From the NCBI GenBank assembly GCA_965227945.1, contig CBDDGQ010000005.1, positions 744,001 to 808,000 of the forward strand: DNA of 64,000 bases, given 5' to 3'. Origin of the DNA: Azorhizobium sp965227945 (GTDB taxonomy: Bacteria > Pseudomonadota > Alphaproteobacteria > Rhizobiales > Xanthobacteraceae). Below, one piece after another: positions 54,150-62,639 of the stretch. Position 1 is the stretch's first letter; every line of letters begins with the position of its first letter. The translations under genes and the position numbers were made by a program. The notes under the pieces are model-generated. The model had not been told where the DNA came from. It saw nothing but the letters and a program-made list of their open reading frames with translations, and did not search any database.

Positions 54150-54177
54150 TCGGCAGCGAGAAGAAGGGCCATAAGCC

Positions 54178-54591
54178 ATGCTGCAACCCAAGCGCACGAA
54201 GTTCCGCAAGCAGTTCAAGGGCCGTATCCACGGCGTTGCGAAGGGCGGCACGGAACTGAATTTCGGTGAGTTCGGACTCAAGGCGCTTGAGCCCGAACGC
54301 GTCACCGCCCGCCAGATCGAAGCGGCGCGTCGCGCACTCACCCGGCACATGAAGCGTGCCGGTCGGGTGTGGATCCGCATCTTCCCCGACGTTCCCGTGA
54401 CCTCCAAGCCGACGGAAGTCCGCATGGGTAAGGGCAAGGGCGCGCCGGAATATTGGGCGGCCAAGGTTAAGCCCGGCCGCATCATGTTCGAGATCGACGG
54501 CGTCAGTGTCGACACCGCCCGTGAAGCGCTGACCCTGGCGGCTGCCAAGCTGCCGATCAAGACGCGCTTCATTCAGCGCATCGCCGAGTGA
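54178..54591 (+). CDS. rplP: 50S ribosomal protein L16
   Basis: A-site-near large-subunit protein, 137 residues (MLQPKRTKFRKQFKGRIHG; AARRALTRHMKRAGRVWIRI; RMGKGKGAPEYWAAKVKPG). Standard length. 28 nt after rpsC. Confidence 0.97.
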   Translation: MLQPKRTKFRKQFKGRIHGVAKGGTELNFGEFGLKALEPERVTARQIEAARRALTRHMKRAGRVWIRIFPDVPVTSKPTEVRMGKGKGAPEYWAAKVKPGRIMFEIDGVSVDTAREALTLAAAKLPIKTRFIQRIAE

Positions 54592-54602
54592 AGGAGAGGC
54601 TC

Positions 54603-54809
54603 ATGAAAGCCGAGGACGTTCGGGCCCTCAGCCCCGATCAGCTCGCCGATGAGCTGCTGAAGCTGAAGAAGGAGCAGTTCAACCTGCGCTTCCAGAAGGC
54701 CACTGGCCAGCTGGAGAACACGGCGCGGTCGAAGGTGATCCGCCGCGACATCGCGCGGATCAAGACTGTGCAAAATTCCAAAGGCGGTTCTGCCGCCAAT
54801 GTGAAGTGA
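54603..54809 (+). CDS. rpmC: 50S ribosomal protein L29
   Basis: Small helical protein at the tunnel exit, 68 residues from ATG 54603 (MKAEDVRALSPDQLADELLK), chosen over an in-frame GTG at 54588 because it has GGAGAGG upstream and matches family length. Confidence 0.96.
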   Translation: MKAEDVRALSPDQLADELLKLKKEQFNLRFQKATGQLENTARSKVIRRDIARIKTVQNSKGGSAANVK

Positions 54810-54816
54810 GGGAACG

Positions 54817-55065
54817 ATGCCGAAGCGCGTGCTCCAGGGCGTCGTGGTGAGCGACAAGCAGGACAAGACCGTGGTGGTGCGGGTGGAGCGTCGCTTCACC
54901 CACCCATTGCTGAAGAAGACCGTTCGTCGGTCCAAGAAGTATCACGCCCATGACGAAGGCAATGCCTGGACCACGGGTGATACGGTGTGGATCGAGGAGC
55001 ACCGGCCGCTGTCCAAGCTGAAGAACTGGATTGTTGTCCAGGGCGAAAAGCGGGCTGTGGTCTGA
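54817..55065 (+). CDS. rpsQ: 30S ribosomal protein S17
   Basis: Primary 16S-binding OB-fold protein, 82 residues (MPKRVLQGVVVSDKQDKTVV; RSKKYHAHDEGNAWTTGDTV). Last gene before a 175-nt gap, unusually large for this gene pair. Confidence 0.97.
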   Translation: MPKRVLQGVVVSDKQDKTVVVRVERRFTHPLLKKTVRRSKKYHAHDEGNAWTTGDTVWIEEHRPLSKLKNWIVVQGEKRAVV

Positions 55066-55100
55066 TACCAAGCGAAGGCTCCGGTACTGGGTCCGTCGTT

Positions 55101-55127
55101 CGGTCGTCCCTTCTGAAGGGAGGACCG
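55101..55127. other. Hairpin in the rpsQ-rplN gap
   Basis: CGGTC-G-TCCCTT (55101-55112) pairs with AAGGGA-G-GACCG (55116-55127), 11 pairs with one G/G mismatch. A second stem, GCCGG-CTTG-CCGGC, lies at 55199-55212. Neither has a T-run. They may mark the border between S10- and spc-type units, as an RNA processing or regulatory site. Confidence 0.5.
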
Positions 55128-55240
55128 GCCGAGAGGAGACCGTACCGCGGCGAAGTCCGTGTTCCGATGAGCGGGCACGGGTGTTTTGAACGGGCAATGC
55201 CGGCTTGCCGGCGGCGCTGGATGACGAGAGCAGGTGCGTC

Positions 55241-55609
55241 ATGATCCAGATGCAGACCAATCTCGACGTGGCGGACAATTCCGGTGCGCGTCGCGTCATG
55301 TGCATCAAGGTGCTGGGCGGCTCCAAGCGGAAGTATGCTCACGTGGGCGACATCATCGTGGTGTCGGTCAAGGAAGCAATTCCCCGCGGCCGAGTGAAAA
55401 AGGGCGATGTGATGAAGGCGGTCGTGGTTCGCACGGCCAAGGACATCCGTCGGGTTGATGGTTCGGTGATCCGGTTCGACCGCAATGCGGCCGTTCTGAT
55501 CAACAACCAGAAAGAGCCGGTGGGCACGCGTATCTTCGGGCCGGTTCCGCGCGAGCTTCGCGCCAAGAACCACATGAAGATCATCTCGCTGGCACCGGAG
55601 GTGCTGTGA
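55241..55609 (+). CDS. rplN: 50S ribosomal protein L14
   Basis: Intersubunit-bridge protein, 122 residues from ATG 55241 (MIQMQTNLDVADNSGARRVM), the exact usual length. Conserved end GPVPRELRAKNHMKIISLAP. Stop overlaps the rplX ATG (TGATG). Confidence 0.98.
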   Translation: MIQMQTNLDVADNSGARRVMCIKVLGGSKRKYAHVGDIIVVSVKEAIPRGRVKKGDVMKAVVVRTAKDIRRVDGSVIRFDRNAAVLINNQKEPVGTRIFGPVPRELRAKNHMKIISLAPEVL

Positions 55610-55926
55610 TGGCTGCGAAGATCAAGAAGGGCGACAAGGTCGTCGTCCTCACTGGCCGCGACAAGGGTCGCACCGGCGAGGTGATCCAGGTGATGCCGAA
55701 GGAGGAGCGTGCGCTCGTCCGCGGTGTGAATATCGTCAAGCGTCATCAGCGCCAGACCGCGTCGGCGGAAGGTGGGATCATCTCGAAAGAGGCGCCCATC
55801 CAGCTGTCCAATATCGCGGTTGCCGATCCCAAGGATGGCAAGCCGACCCGCGTCGGTTTTGAAGTGCTGGACGACGGGCGCAAGGTCCGAGTGGCCAAGC
55901 GTTCCGGGGAGAGGATCGATGGCTGA
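55609..55926 (+). CDS. rplX: 50S ribosomal protein L24
   Basis: Assembly-initiator protein, 105 residues (KIKKGDKVVVLTGRDKGRTG, a KOW motif; NIVKRHQRQTASAEGGIISK). Its end overlaps rplE by 8 nt. Confidence 0.97.
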   Translation: MAAKIKKGDKVVVLTGRDKGRTGEVIQVMPKEERALVRGVNIVKRHQRQTASAEGGIISKEAPIQLSNIAVADPKDGKPTRVGFEVLDDGRKVRVAKRSGERIDG

Positions 55927-56476
55927 GCCGACGTATACCCCGCGACTGCGCACGTTCTACAATGACGTTGTGCGGCCCAAGCTGATCGAAGAGTTCAGCT
56001 ATAAGAATGCCCTTCAGGTGCCGGTCATCGAAAAGATCGTCATCAACATGGGCGTCGGCGAAGCAACCGCCGACACCAAGAAGGTGACGACCGCTGCCGC
56101 GGATCTCGCGCGCATCGCCGGCCAGAAGCCAGTGATCACCCGCGCCCGCAAGGCGATCTCGAACTTCAAGCTGCGTGAAAACCAGCCGGTGGGCGCCAAG
56201 GTGACCCTCCGCCAGGCGCGCATGTATGAATTCATGGACCGCTTGGTCACGGTTGCGCTGCCGCGCGTCCGCGATTTCCGCGGCCTGAACCCGAAGAGCT
56301 TCGATGGCCGCGGCAATTATGCCATGGGCATCAAGGAGCACATCATTTTCCCCGAGATCAACTATGACCAGGTCGAGCAGATCTGGGGCATGGACATCAT
56401 CGTGTGCACGACGGCGAAGACGGATGCCGAAGCCCGCGCTTTGCTGCGCGCGTTCAACTTCCCCTTCCGCCAGTGA
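55919..56476 (+). CDS. rplE: 50S ribosomal protein L5
   Basis: 5S rRNA-binding protein, 185 residues from ATG 55919 (MAEPTYTPRLRTFYNDVVRP). Conserved IEKIVINMGVGEATADTKKV and GIKEHIIFPEINYDQVEQIW. A 128-nt spacer follows before rpsN. Confidence 0.98.
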   Translation: MAEPTYTPRLRTFYNDVVRPKLIEEFSYKNALQVPVIEKIVINMGVGEATADTKKVTTAAADLARIAGQKPVITRARKAISNFKLRENQPVGAKVTLRQARMYEFMDRLVTVALPRVRDFRGLNPKSFDGRGNYAMGIKEHIIFPEINYDQVEQIWGMDIIVCTTAKTDAEARALLRAFNFPFRQ

Positions 56477-56604
56477 CAGTATAGAAGGGGCGCGACGCAT
56501 CGGTTCGCCGACGCGCCGAACCCCATCTTTTCGAGACGGGTTTTGATTTTCCGGCAGTGGAGGGGCGGGGACGCACCTTCAGACGCGGAGAACAGGAGCA
56601 AGAC

Positions 56605-56910
56605 ATGGCGAAAAAGAGCGCGATCGAGACCAACGAGCGTCGCCGCAGGCTCTCCAAGAGCTTAGCGCCGAAGCGGGCGGGTCTGAAGGCGATCGTGAAC
56701 GACAAGACGCTGCCGATCGAGGAGCGCTTCGCGGCGACCCTCAAGCTGGCGGAAATGCCGCGCAATTCTGCGAAGATCCGCGTCCGCAACCGGTGCGAAA
56801 TCACCGGCCGCCCGCGCGCTTATTATCGCAAGCTCAAGATGAGCCGTATTGCGTTGCGTGAGTTGGGTTCCCAGGGCCTCGTCCCGGGCCTGACCAAGTC
56901 CAGCTGGTAG
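56605..56910 (+). CDS. rpsN: 30S ribosomal protein S14 (zinc-free long form)
   Basis: Head protein, 101 residues from ATG 56605 (MAKKSAIETNERRRRLSKSL). It is the long type without the CxxC...CxxC zinc ribbon; only one Cys remains in VRNRCEITGRPRAYYRKLKM. Confidence 0.97.
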   Translation: MAKKSAIETNERRRRLSKSLAPKRAGLKAIVNDKTLPIEERFAATLKLAEMPRNSAKIRVRNRCEITGRPRAYYRKLKMSRIALRELGSQGLVPGLTKSSW

Positions 56911-56918
56911 GAGGTCAT

Positions 56919-57317
56919 ATGTCCATCAATGATCCCATCGGCGATCTGATCACCCGCATCCGCAACGCGCAGATGCGCCGCAAGGACAAGACCTCGACCC
57001 CGGGTTCTCGTCTGCGCGCCAGCCTGCTGGATGTCCTTCGCGACGAAGGCTACATCCGCGGCTACACCTCGACCGATCACGGCAACGGCCGGACCGAGTT
57101 CGAGATCGAGCTGAAGTATTTCGACGGCCAGCCGGTGATCCGCGAGATCGCCCGGGTGTCGAAGCCCGGCCGCCGGGTTTACGCTTCGGTGAAGGCGCTG
57201 CCGCGCGTGGCCAACGGCCTCGGCATCGCAGTGGTCTCCACGCCCCAGGGCGTGATGGCGGACCACGACGCCCGCGACAAGAATGTCGGCGGCGAAGTGC
57301 TCTGCACGGTATTCTGA
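56919..57317 (+). CDS. rpsH: 30S ribosomal protein S8
   Basis: Primary 16S-binding protein, 132 residues (MSINDPIGDLITRIRNAQMR; STPQGVMADHDARDKNVGGE). In E. coli it represses the spc operon by binding mRNA at rplE; no comparison was possible here. Confidence 0.97.
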   Translation: MSINDPIGDLITRIRNAQMRRKDKTSTPGSRLRASLLDVLRDEGYIRGYTSTDHGNGRTEFEIELKYFDGQPVIREIARVSKPGRRVYASVKALPRVANGLGIAVVSTPQGVMADHDARDKNVGGEVLCTVF

Positions 57318-57337
57318 GCGAGCGACGGAGAGAAGAC

Positions 57338-57871
57338 ATGTCGAAAATCGGCAAGCATCCCGTCGCTATTCCTGCCGGCGTCAATGCCAGCGTGGACGGT
57401 CAGACGGTGAAGGTTAAGGGCCCCAAGGGGGCTCTGGAAGTGACGCTCGTGGAAGAAATCGGCGCCGAGCTGGAAGGCTCTGAGCTGAAGGTGTCCATGC
57501 GCGGCGATACCCAGCGGCACAAGGCGATGTGGGGCATGTCCCGCACCCTGGTGTCGAACCTGGTGGAAGGCGTGACCAAGGGCTTCGAGAAGAAGCTCGA
57601 GATCACCGGCGTCGGCTACAAGGCGGCGGTTGCGGGCAAGAACCTCAACCTGTCGCTCGGCTACAGCCACGACGTGATCTTCGCCATCCCCGAGGGCATC
57701 TCGATCGTGGCGCCGAAGCCCACGGAGCTCACCATCACTGGCATCGACAAGCAACAGGTCGGTCAGGTGGCGGCGGAGATCCGCGAGTTCCGCGGCCCCG
57801 AGCCCTACAAGGGCAAGGGCGTCAAGTACGCTGGCGAATTCATCTTCCGCAAGGAAGGCAAGAAGAAGTGA
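57338..57871 (+). CDS. rplF: 50S ribosomal protein L6
   Basis: Protein near the factor-binding site, 177 residues (MSKIGKHPVAIPAGVNASVD; GPEPYKGKGVKYAGEFIFRK), full length with both repeats of the fold. Confidence 0.97.
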   Translation: MSKIGKHPVAIPAGVNASVDGQTVKVKGPKGALEVTLVEEIGAELEGSELKVSMRGDTQRHKAMWGMSRTLVSNLVEGVTKGFEKKLEITGVGYKAAVAGKNLNLSLGYSHDVIFAIPEGISIVAPKPTELTITGIDKQQVGQVAAEIREFRGPEPYKGKGVKYAGEFIFRKEGKKK

Positions 57872-57883
57872 CGGAGGCGAACC

Positions 57884-58246
57884 ATGGCTAAAGATCTGGA
57901 GGCGCTGGAGCGCCGCAAGGCCAAGGTGCGCCGCGCGATTCGCGTCGCGGCCAATGGGCGTCCGCGCCTGTCGGTCCACCGCACCTCGAAACATATCTAC
58001 GCGCAGATCATCGACGACGCGAAGGGCGAGACCTTGGTCTCCGCCTCCAGCCTCGAGAAGGATCTGCGGACCTCGCTCAAGACCGGCGCTGACGTCGAGG
58101 CCGCCACGGCCATCGGCAAGCTGGTGGCGGAGCGGGCCGCTGCGAAGGGCGTCACCGCGGTCGTGTTTGATCGCGGCGCATACATCTATCATGGGCGCGT
58201 CAAGGCGCTCGCTGAGGGCGCCCGCGAAGGCGGCCTTCAGTTCTGA
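57884..58246 (+). CDS. rplR: 50S ribosomal protein L18
   Basis: 5S rRNA-binding protein, 120 residues (RIRVAANGRPRLSVHRTSKH-type region at 17-35, here AIRVAANGRPRLSVHRTSK; FDRGAYIYHGRVKALAEGAR). Confidence 0.97.
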   Translation: MAKDLEALERRKAKVRRAIRVAANGRPRLSVHRTSKHIYAQIIDDAKGETLVSASSLEKDLRTSLKTGADVEAATAIGKLVAERAAAKGVTAVVFDRGAYIYHGRVKALAEGAREGGLQF

Positions 58247-58264
58247 CGCGAAGGACGTAGCGAA

Positions 58265-58822
58265 ATGGCCCGTGAACGGGAACACCGCGGAGATCGCGAG
58301 GATCGTGACAACACGTTTGTGGACAAGCTGGTCCACATCAACCGTGTCGCGAAGGTTGTGAAGGGTGGTCGTCGCTTCGGCTTCGCCGCTCTGGTGATTG
58401 TGGGCGACCAGAAGGGTCGTGTCGGTTTCGGTCATGGCAAGGCGCGTGAAGTGCCTGAGGCCATCCGCAAGGCCACGGAAAGCGCCAAGCGCGCGCTGAT
58501 CCGGGTGCCGCTGCGCGAAGGCCGGACCCTGCACCACGACGTGCATGGTCACCACGGCGCCGGCAAGGTCATCCTGCGCGCTGCGCCTGCGGGTACCGGC
58601 ATCATCGCCGGCGGCCCCATGCGCGCCGTGTTCGAGACCCTGGGCGTCCATGACGTGGTGGCGAAGTCCTTCGGGTCTTCCAACCCCTACAACATGGTGC
58701 GCGCCACGTTCGACGCTTTGACCAACCAGGACAGCCCGCGCTCGGTCGCGTCGCGTCGTGGCATCAAGGTTTCCCAGCTCCAGTCCCGCCGCCGCGTCGA
58801 AGACGCGGAAGCGACCGACTGA
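58265..58822 (+). CDS. rpsE: 30S ribosomal protein S5
   Basis: Fidelity protein, 185 residues. FVDKLVHINRVAKVVKGGRR and VGFGHGKAREVPEAIRKATE are diagnostic; the C-terminal extension (SQLQSRRRVEDAEATD) is charged. Confidence 0.97.
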   Translation: MAREREHRGDREDRDNTFVDKLVHINRVAKVVKGGRRFGFAALVIVGDQKGRVGFGHGKAREVPEAIRKATESAKRALIRVPLREGRTLHHDVHGHHGAGKVILRAAPAGTGIIAGGPMRAVFETLGVHDVVAKSFGSSNPYNMVRATFDALTNQDSPRSVASRRGIKVSQLQSRRRVEDAEATD

Positions 58823-58850
58823 GCCCGGCTGCATCTGACAGGAGCACGCC

Positions 58851-59051
58851 ATGGCTAAGGCGACTGAAACCAACACCGTCACCGTGGAGCAGATCGGTTC
58901 GCCGATCCGCCGCCCGGGCGACCAGCGCGCAACGCTGATCGGCCTCGGGTTGAACAAGCGGCACCGCCGTTCCACTCTGGAAAATACTCCGGCCGTGCGC
59001 GGCATGATCGCGAAGGTCCAGCATCTCGTCCGTGTTGTCACGGGCGAGTGA
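58851..59051 (+). CDS. rpmD: 50S ribosomal protein L30
   Basis: Small protein, 66 residues (VEQIGSPIRRPGDQRATLIG; LNKRHRRSTLENTPAVRGMI), 28 nt after rpsE and 12 nt before rplO. Confidence 0.96.
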   Translation: MAKATETNTVTVEQIGSPIRRPGDQRATLIGLGLNKRHRRSTLENTPAVRGMIAKVQHLVRVVTGE

Positions 59052-59063
59052 GGGAGAAGCGAG

Positions 59064-59549
59064 ATGAAGCTCGACGAGATCAGAGATAATGTCGGCGCGC
59101 GCAAGAAGCGCATGCGCGTCGGTCGCGGCATCGGGTCCGGCAAGGGTAAGACCGCCGGACGCGGCGTGAAGGGCCAGAAGGCCCGCACGGGTGTCGCCAT
59201 CAAGGGGTTCGAAGGCGGCCAGATGCCGTTGCATCGGCGTCTGCCGAAGCGCGGCTTCCATAACATCTTCGCGCTCACCTTCAACGAAGTGACCCTCGGT
59301 CGCATCCAGAAGGCGATCGATGCCGGCAAGCTGGACGCCACCGTTCCGGTGACCTCGGAGACCCTCCTGCTGGCCGGCGTGATCCGTCGCCCGCTGGACG
59401 GCGTCCGGGTTCTGGGCGGCGGCGAGCTCACCGCCAAGGTGTCCCTCGACGTGTCCTACGCCACCAAATCGGTGACCGAGACCGTGGAGAAGCTGGGCGG
59501 CACCGTGAAGGTGTCCGTGCCCAAGGCGGAGGCCGCGGAAGCGGTCTGA
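59064..59549 (+). CDS. rplO: 50S ribosomal protein L15
   Basis: Late-assembly large-subunit protein, 161 residues. The Gly/Lys-rich N-terminal region (RVGRGIGSGKGKTAGRGVKG) and GGQMPLHRRLPKRGFHN are conserved. A terminator hairpin begins 13 nt after its stop. Confidence 0.97.
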   Translation: MKLDEIRDNVGARKKRMRVGRGIGSGKGKTAGRGVKGQKARTGVAIKGFEGGQMPLHRRLPKRGFHNIFALTFNEVTLGRIQKAIDAGKLDATVPVTSETLLLAGVIRRPLDGVRVLGGGELTAKVSLDVSYATKSVTETVEKLGGTVKVSVPKAEAAEAV

Positions 59550-59562
59550 TGGTTCCGATCCC

Positions 59563-59592
59563 GTGCGGCCCCGGAGCGATCCGGGGCCGCAC
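59563..59592 (+). terminator. Terminator between rplO and secY
   Basis: GTGCGGCCCCGGA (59563-59575) pairs perfectly with TCCGGGGCCGCAC (59580-59592), a 13-bp stem closed by the GNRA-type tetraloop GCGA and followed by TGTTTT. It is one of the strongest intrinsic terminators in the window and splits spc-type genes from secY. Confidence 0.88.
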
Positions 59593-59938
59593 TGTTTTGG
59601 CGAGGGCGGCTTGCGGGCCGTCGGCACGGGACCGGCTCTGACGGTCCCGTTTGTGCGTTCCGGTCGGTGGCGGGGATCACGGTGCGCCCAACGGCATCTG
59701 TCGCGGGCGCAACCCGTTGCAGCGGCGGGTGGGGCAGGGGGTGCGCGGCTGCGGCGTGGCGCGTCATCTGGCCCATGGATGCCCGCGGCAATTCCGGCTA
59801 TGACCGACGGGAACGGGATTCGCGGGTTCCGGGCGACAGGGGCGATGCGTGCCGGACAGGTCCGGTGGGTCTGGCCCCGAACCACATGACCTGCAGAGCA
59901 CAGCCTGCAGGAAAATGCGGCGTGTGCGCCTTCAGGCC

Positions 59939-59970
59939 CTGACGCGACGCTCTCGCGCCTCTCATATATA
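59939..59970 (+). promoter_or_regulatory. Candidate secY promoter in the rplO-secY gap
   Basis: CTGACG (59939-59944) with CATATA (59963-59968, 18-bp spacer) or TATATA (59965-59970) forms a plausible promoter about 40 nt before secY. The 459-nt gap 59550-60008 otherwise holds only the terminator; I see no gene in it. Confidence 0.5.
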
Positions 59971-60008
59971 GCCCGCCCCTGCACCAGGTGGCGGAAGCGG
60001 AGCAAGGC

Positions 60009-61343
60009 ATGGTCTCGGCGGCCGAACAACTCGCAGCAAATCTGAATTTCGGGGCTCTCGGCAAGGCCGAGGAACTGAAGAAGCGCATCTGGTTCACGCT
60101 GGGCGCACTGATCGTGTTCCGGCTCGGAACCTATATCCCGCTGCCCGGCATCAATCCCGATGCCCTGCAAGGGGTGTTCCGCAATGCCCAACAGGGCATC
60201 ATCGGCCTGTTCAACATGTTCTCGGGCGGCGCCGTGGAGCGCATGGCGATCTTCGCCCTGAACATCATGCCCTACATCTCGGCCTCCATCATCATCCAGC
60301 TGCTGACCACCGTGTCGCCGTCCCTGGAGACGATGAAGAAGGAAGGCGAGGCGGGCCGCAAGAAGCTCAACCAATACACCCGCTACCTCACGGTGATTCT
60401 CGCCGTGTTCCAGGCCTATGGCATCGCTGTCGGCCTTGAGAGCTCGCAGGGCGTGGTGGCCGAGGTGGGCTGGTTCTTCCGCATCACCACGGTGATCACG
60501 CTCACCGGCGGCACCATGTTCATGATGTGGCTGGGGGAGCAGATCACCTCGCGCGGCATCGGCAACGGCACCTCGCTGATCATCTTCGCCGGCATCGTGG
60601 CCGAGCTGCCGGGCGCCTTTGTGCGGACCCTGGAACTGGGCCGGCAGGGCGCCATCTCCACCCCGATCATCCTGGTGGTGCTGGTGATGGTGGTGGGGAT
60701 CATCGCCTTCATCGTGTTCATGGAGCGGGCCCAGCGCCGGCTGCTGATCCAGTATCCCAAGCGCCAGGTGGGCAATAAGCTCTACGAGGGCCAGTCCTCG
60801 CATCTGCCGCTGAAGCTGAACACCGCGGGCGTCATCCCGCCGATCTTCGCCTCCTCGCTGCTGCTGATTCCCACCACCATCGCCAGCTTCATGCAGGGCG
60901 CCGGGCCGGAGTGGTTCGGCTCGGTGACGCGCCTGCTCGGCCACGGACAGCCGTTGTACATGGTGGCCTATGTGGCCCTCATCATCTTCTTCTGCTTTTT
61001 TTATACCGCCATCGTGTTCAATCCTGTGGAGACGGCGGACAATCTGAAGAAGCACGGCGGCTTCATTCCCGGCATTCGGCCCGGCGAGCGCACTGCGGAA
61101 TACATTGATTACGTGCTCACGCGCATCACCGTGGTCGGGGCGGGTTATATCGCCGCGGTTTGCTTGTTTCCCGAACTGCTGATTTCATACGCGGCCGTGC
61201 CGTTCTATTTTGGCGGCACATCGCTGCTGATCGTGGTGAGTGTCACCATGGATACGGTGTCCCAGATCCAGGGCCACCTGTTGGCGCACCAGTATGAAGG
61301 CTTGGTCAAGAAGTCCAAGCTGCGCGGGGGGAGACGTAAATGA
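60009..61343 (+). CDS. secY: Preprotein translocase channel SecY
   Basis: Core of the Sec channel, 444 residues from ATG 60009 (MVSAAEQLAANLNFG); a GTG at 59988 would add seven residues. Ten membrane helices can be followed; the plug/pore region is near IGLFNMFSGGAVERMAIFAL, and the cytosolic loops that bind SecA/ribosome include ERAQRRLLIQYPKRQVGNK and KKHGGFIPGIRPGERTAEYI. Overlaps adk by 4 nt. Confidence 0.98.
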   Translation: MVSAAEQLAANLNFGALGKAEELKKRIWFTLGALIVFRLGTYIPLPGINPDALQGVFRNAQQGIIGLFNMFSGGAVERMAIFALNIMPYISASIIIQLLTTVSPSLETMKKEGEAGRKKLNQYTRYLTVILAVFQAYGIAVGLESSQGVVAEVGWFFRITTVITLTGGTMFMMWLGEQITSRGIGNGTSLIIFAGIVAELPGAFVRTLELGRQGAISTPIILVVLVMVVGIIAFIVFMERAQRRLLIQYPKRQVGNKLYEGQSSHLPLKLNTAGVIPPIFASSLLLIPTTIASFMQGAGPEWFGSVTRLLGHGQPLYMVAYVALIIFFCFFYTAIVFNPVETADNLKKHGGFIPGIRPGERTAEYIDYVLTRITVVGAGYIAAVCLFPELLISYAAVPFYFGGTSLLIVVSVTMDTVSQIQGHLLAHQYEGLVKKSKLRGGRRK

Positions 61344-61924
61344 GGCTGGTTCTTCTGGGACCGCCCGGGGCGGGCAAGGGCACCCAGGCGCAGCGGCTGG
61401 TGAAACGCTACGGCATCGTCCAGCTTTCGACCGGCGACATGCTTCGTGCGGCGGTGGCCGCGCAGAGCCCGGTGGGCCTCAAGGCCAAGGCGGTGATGGA
61501 AGCCGGCGGCCTGGTGTCGGACGACATCGTCATCGGCATCATCGCCGAACGTCTGGAGCATGCGGACGCCCGCAAGGGCTTCATCCTCGACGGTTTCCCG
61601 CGCACGGTGGCGCAGGCGGAAGCCCTCGACCGCCTGCTCGCGGACACCGGCCTCAAGCTGGACGCGGTGATTGAGCTGAAGGTGGACCAGGGCAAGCTGA
61701 TGCAGCGCATCCTCACCCGCGCCGAGGAAACCCGCGCCCGCGGCGAACCGGTGCGCAAGGATGACGATCCGGAGGTGTTCAAGGCCCGCCTTGAAGCCTA
61801 CAACCACGATACCGCTGTGGTGGCGCCCTATTATGCGGCGCGCGGCCAGTTGCAGGTGATCGACGGCATGCGGCCCATCGACGAGGTGACCGCCGCCATC
61901 GACGAAATCCTCGAGACGGTCTGA
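61340..61924 (+). CDS. adk: Adenylate kinase
   Basis: Interconverts ATP+AMP and 2 ADP, 194 residues. P-loop GPPGAGKGTQAQRL, AMP-binding QLSTGDMLRAAV and FILDGFPRTVAQAEALD are present. The short form: LID domain lacks the zinc-cysteine insert (EETRARGEPVRKDDDPE). Its ATG overlaps the secY TGA. Confidence 0.97.
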   Translation: MRLVLLGPPGAGKGTQAQRLVKRYGIVQLSTGDMLRAAVAAQSPVGLKAKAVMEAGGLVSDDIVIGIIAERLEHADARKGFILDGFPRTVAQAEALDRLLADTGLKLDAVIELKVDQGKLMQRILTRAEETRARGEPVRKDDDPEVFKARLEAYNHDTAVVAPYYAARGQLQVIDGMRPIDEVTAAIDEILETV

Positions 61925-61964
61925 TCGCGCGTCGGACTGAGGATTTCCGCCGCACCCGGCGGGC

Positions 61965-61993
61965 TTGACAGTTTGGCGGAAAGCGCGTATTCG
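61965..61993 (+). promoter_or_regulatory. Candidate promoter of the rpsM-rpsK-rpoA unit
   Basis: A consensus TTGACA (61965-61970), 17-bp spacer and TATTCG (61988-61993) lie 41 nt after adk and about 150 nt before rpsM. The small hairpin GCGCG-TATT-CGCGC overlaps the -10. This suggests that the alpha-type genes have their own transcription start. Confidence 0.6.
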
Positions 61994-62140
61994 CGCTTCT
62001 TCCTTTAGAGATCCGTGCTTGTCGCTCCTCTTGGCGGGGGGTGATGGCGCGGATTGTTCTTATCTCTGCACGAGCCGGGCTCCACCGGACGCAGGGACAT
62101 CGACCGCCGGGTCATAGCGGCGGCGTACATGGAGAGAGCA

Positions 62141-62509
62141 GTGGCTCGTATCGCAGGCGTTAACATTCCGACCAACAAGCGCGTCATCATTGCGCTTCAG
62201 TACATTCACGGTATCGGCGCCAAGAAGGCGGAAGAGATCGTGACCAAGGTGGGCATTCCGGCCGAGCGCCGCGTGAATCAGCTCACCGACCAGGAAGTGC
62301 TTCAGATCCGCGAGACCATCGACCGCGATTACATCGTGGAAGGCGACCTGCGCCGTGAAGTCTCCATGAACATCAAGCGTCTGATGGACCTCGGCTGCTA
62401 TCGCGGCCTGCGGCATCGTCGCGGCCTGCCGGTGCGTGGTCAGCGGACCCACACCAACGCTCGCACCCGCAAGGGTCCGGCCAAGGCGATTGCCGGCAAG
62501 AAGAAGTGA
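62141..62509 (+). CDS. rpsM: 30S ribosomal protein S13
   Basis: Head protein contacting P-site tRNA, 122 residues. The start is GTG 62141 (ARIAGVNIPTNKRVIIALQY follows), preceded by GGAGAG; this gives exactly the family length. Conserved RGLRHRRGLPVRGQRTHTNA. Confidence 0.97.
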   Translation: MARIAGVNIPTNKRVIIALQYIHGIGAKKAEEIVTKVGIPAERRVNQLTDQEVLQIRETIDRDYIVEGDLRREVSMNIKRLMDLGCYRGLRHRRGLPVRGQRTHTNARTRKGPAKAIAGKKK

Positions 62510-62534
62510 TCCGCGGTCCATCCGCTGGTTAAGG

Positions 62535-62555
62535 GAAGGCCGGTCTCCGGCCTTC
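62535..62555 (+). other. Hairpin between rpsM and rpsK
   Basis: GAAGGCCGG (62535-62543) pairs with CCGGCCTTC (62547-62555) across TCT, followed by TCCTGTTTCTC, a weak T-tract. It may be a partial terminator or attenuator in the 130-nt gap. Confidence 0.5.
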
Positions 62556-62639
62556 TCCTGTTTCTCCCCTGGGTGCCCGGTGCGGGCACTCATCCCGAGC
62601 GCCTGGAGCTACGGGCGCGCCTGAAGGATCGAAGACGAA

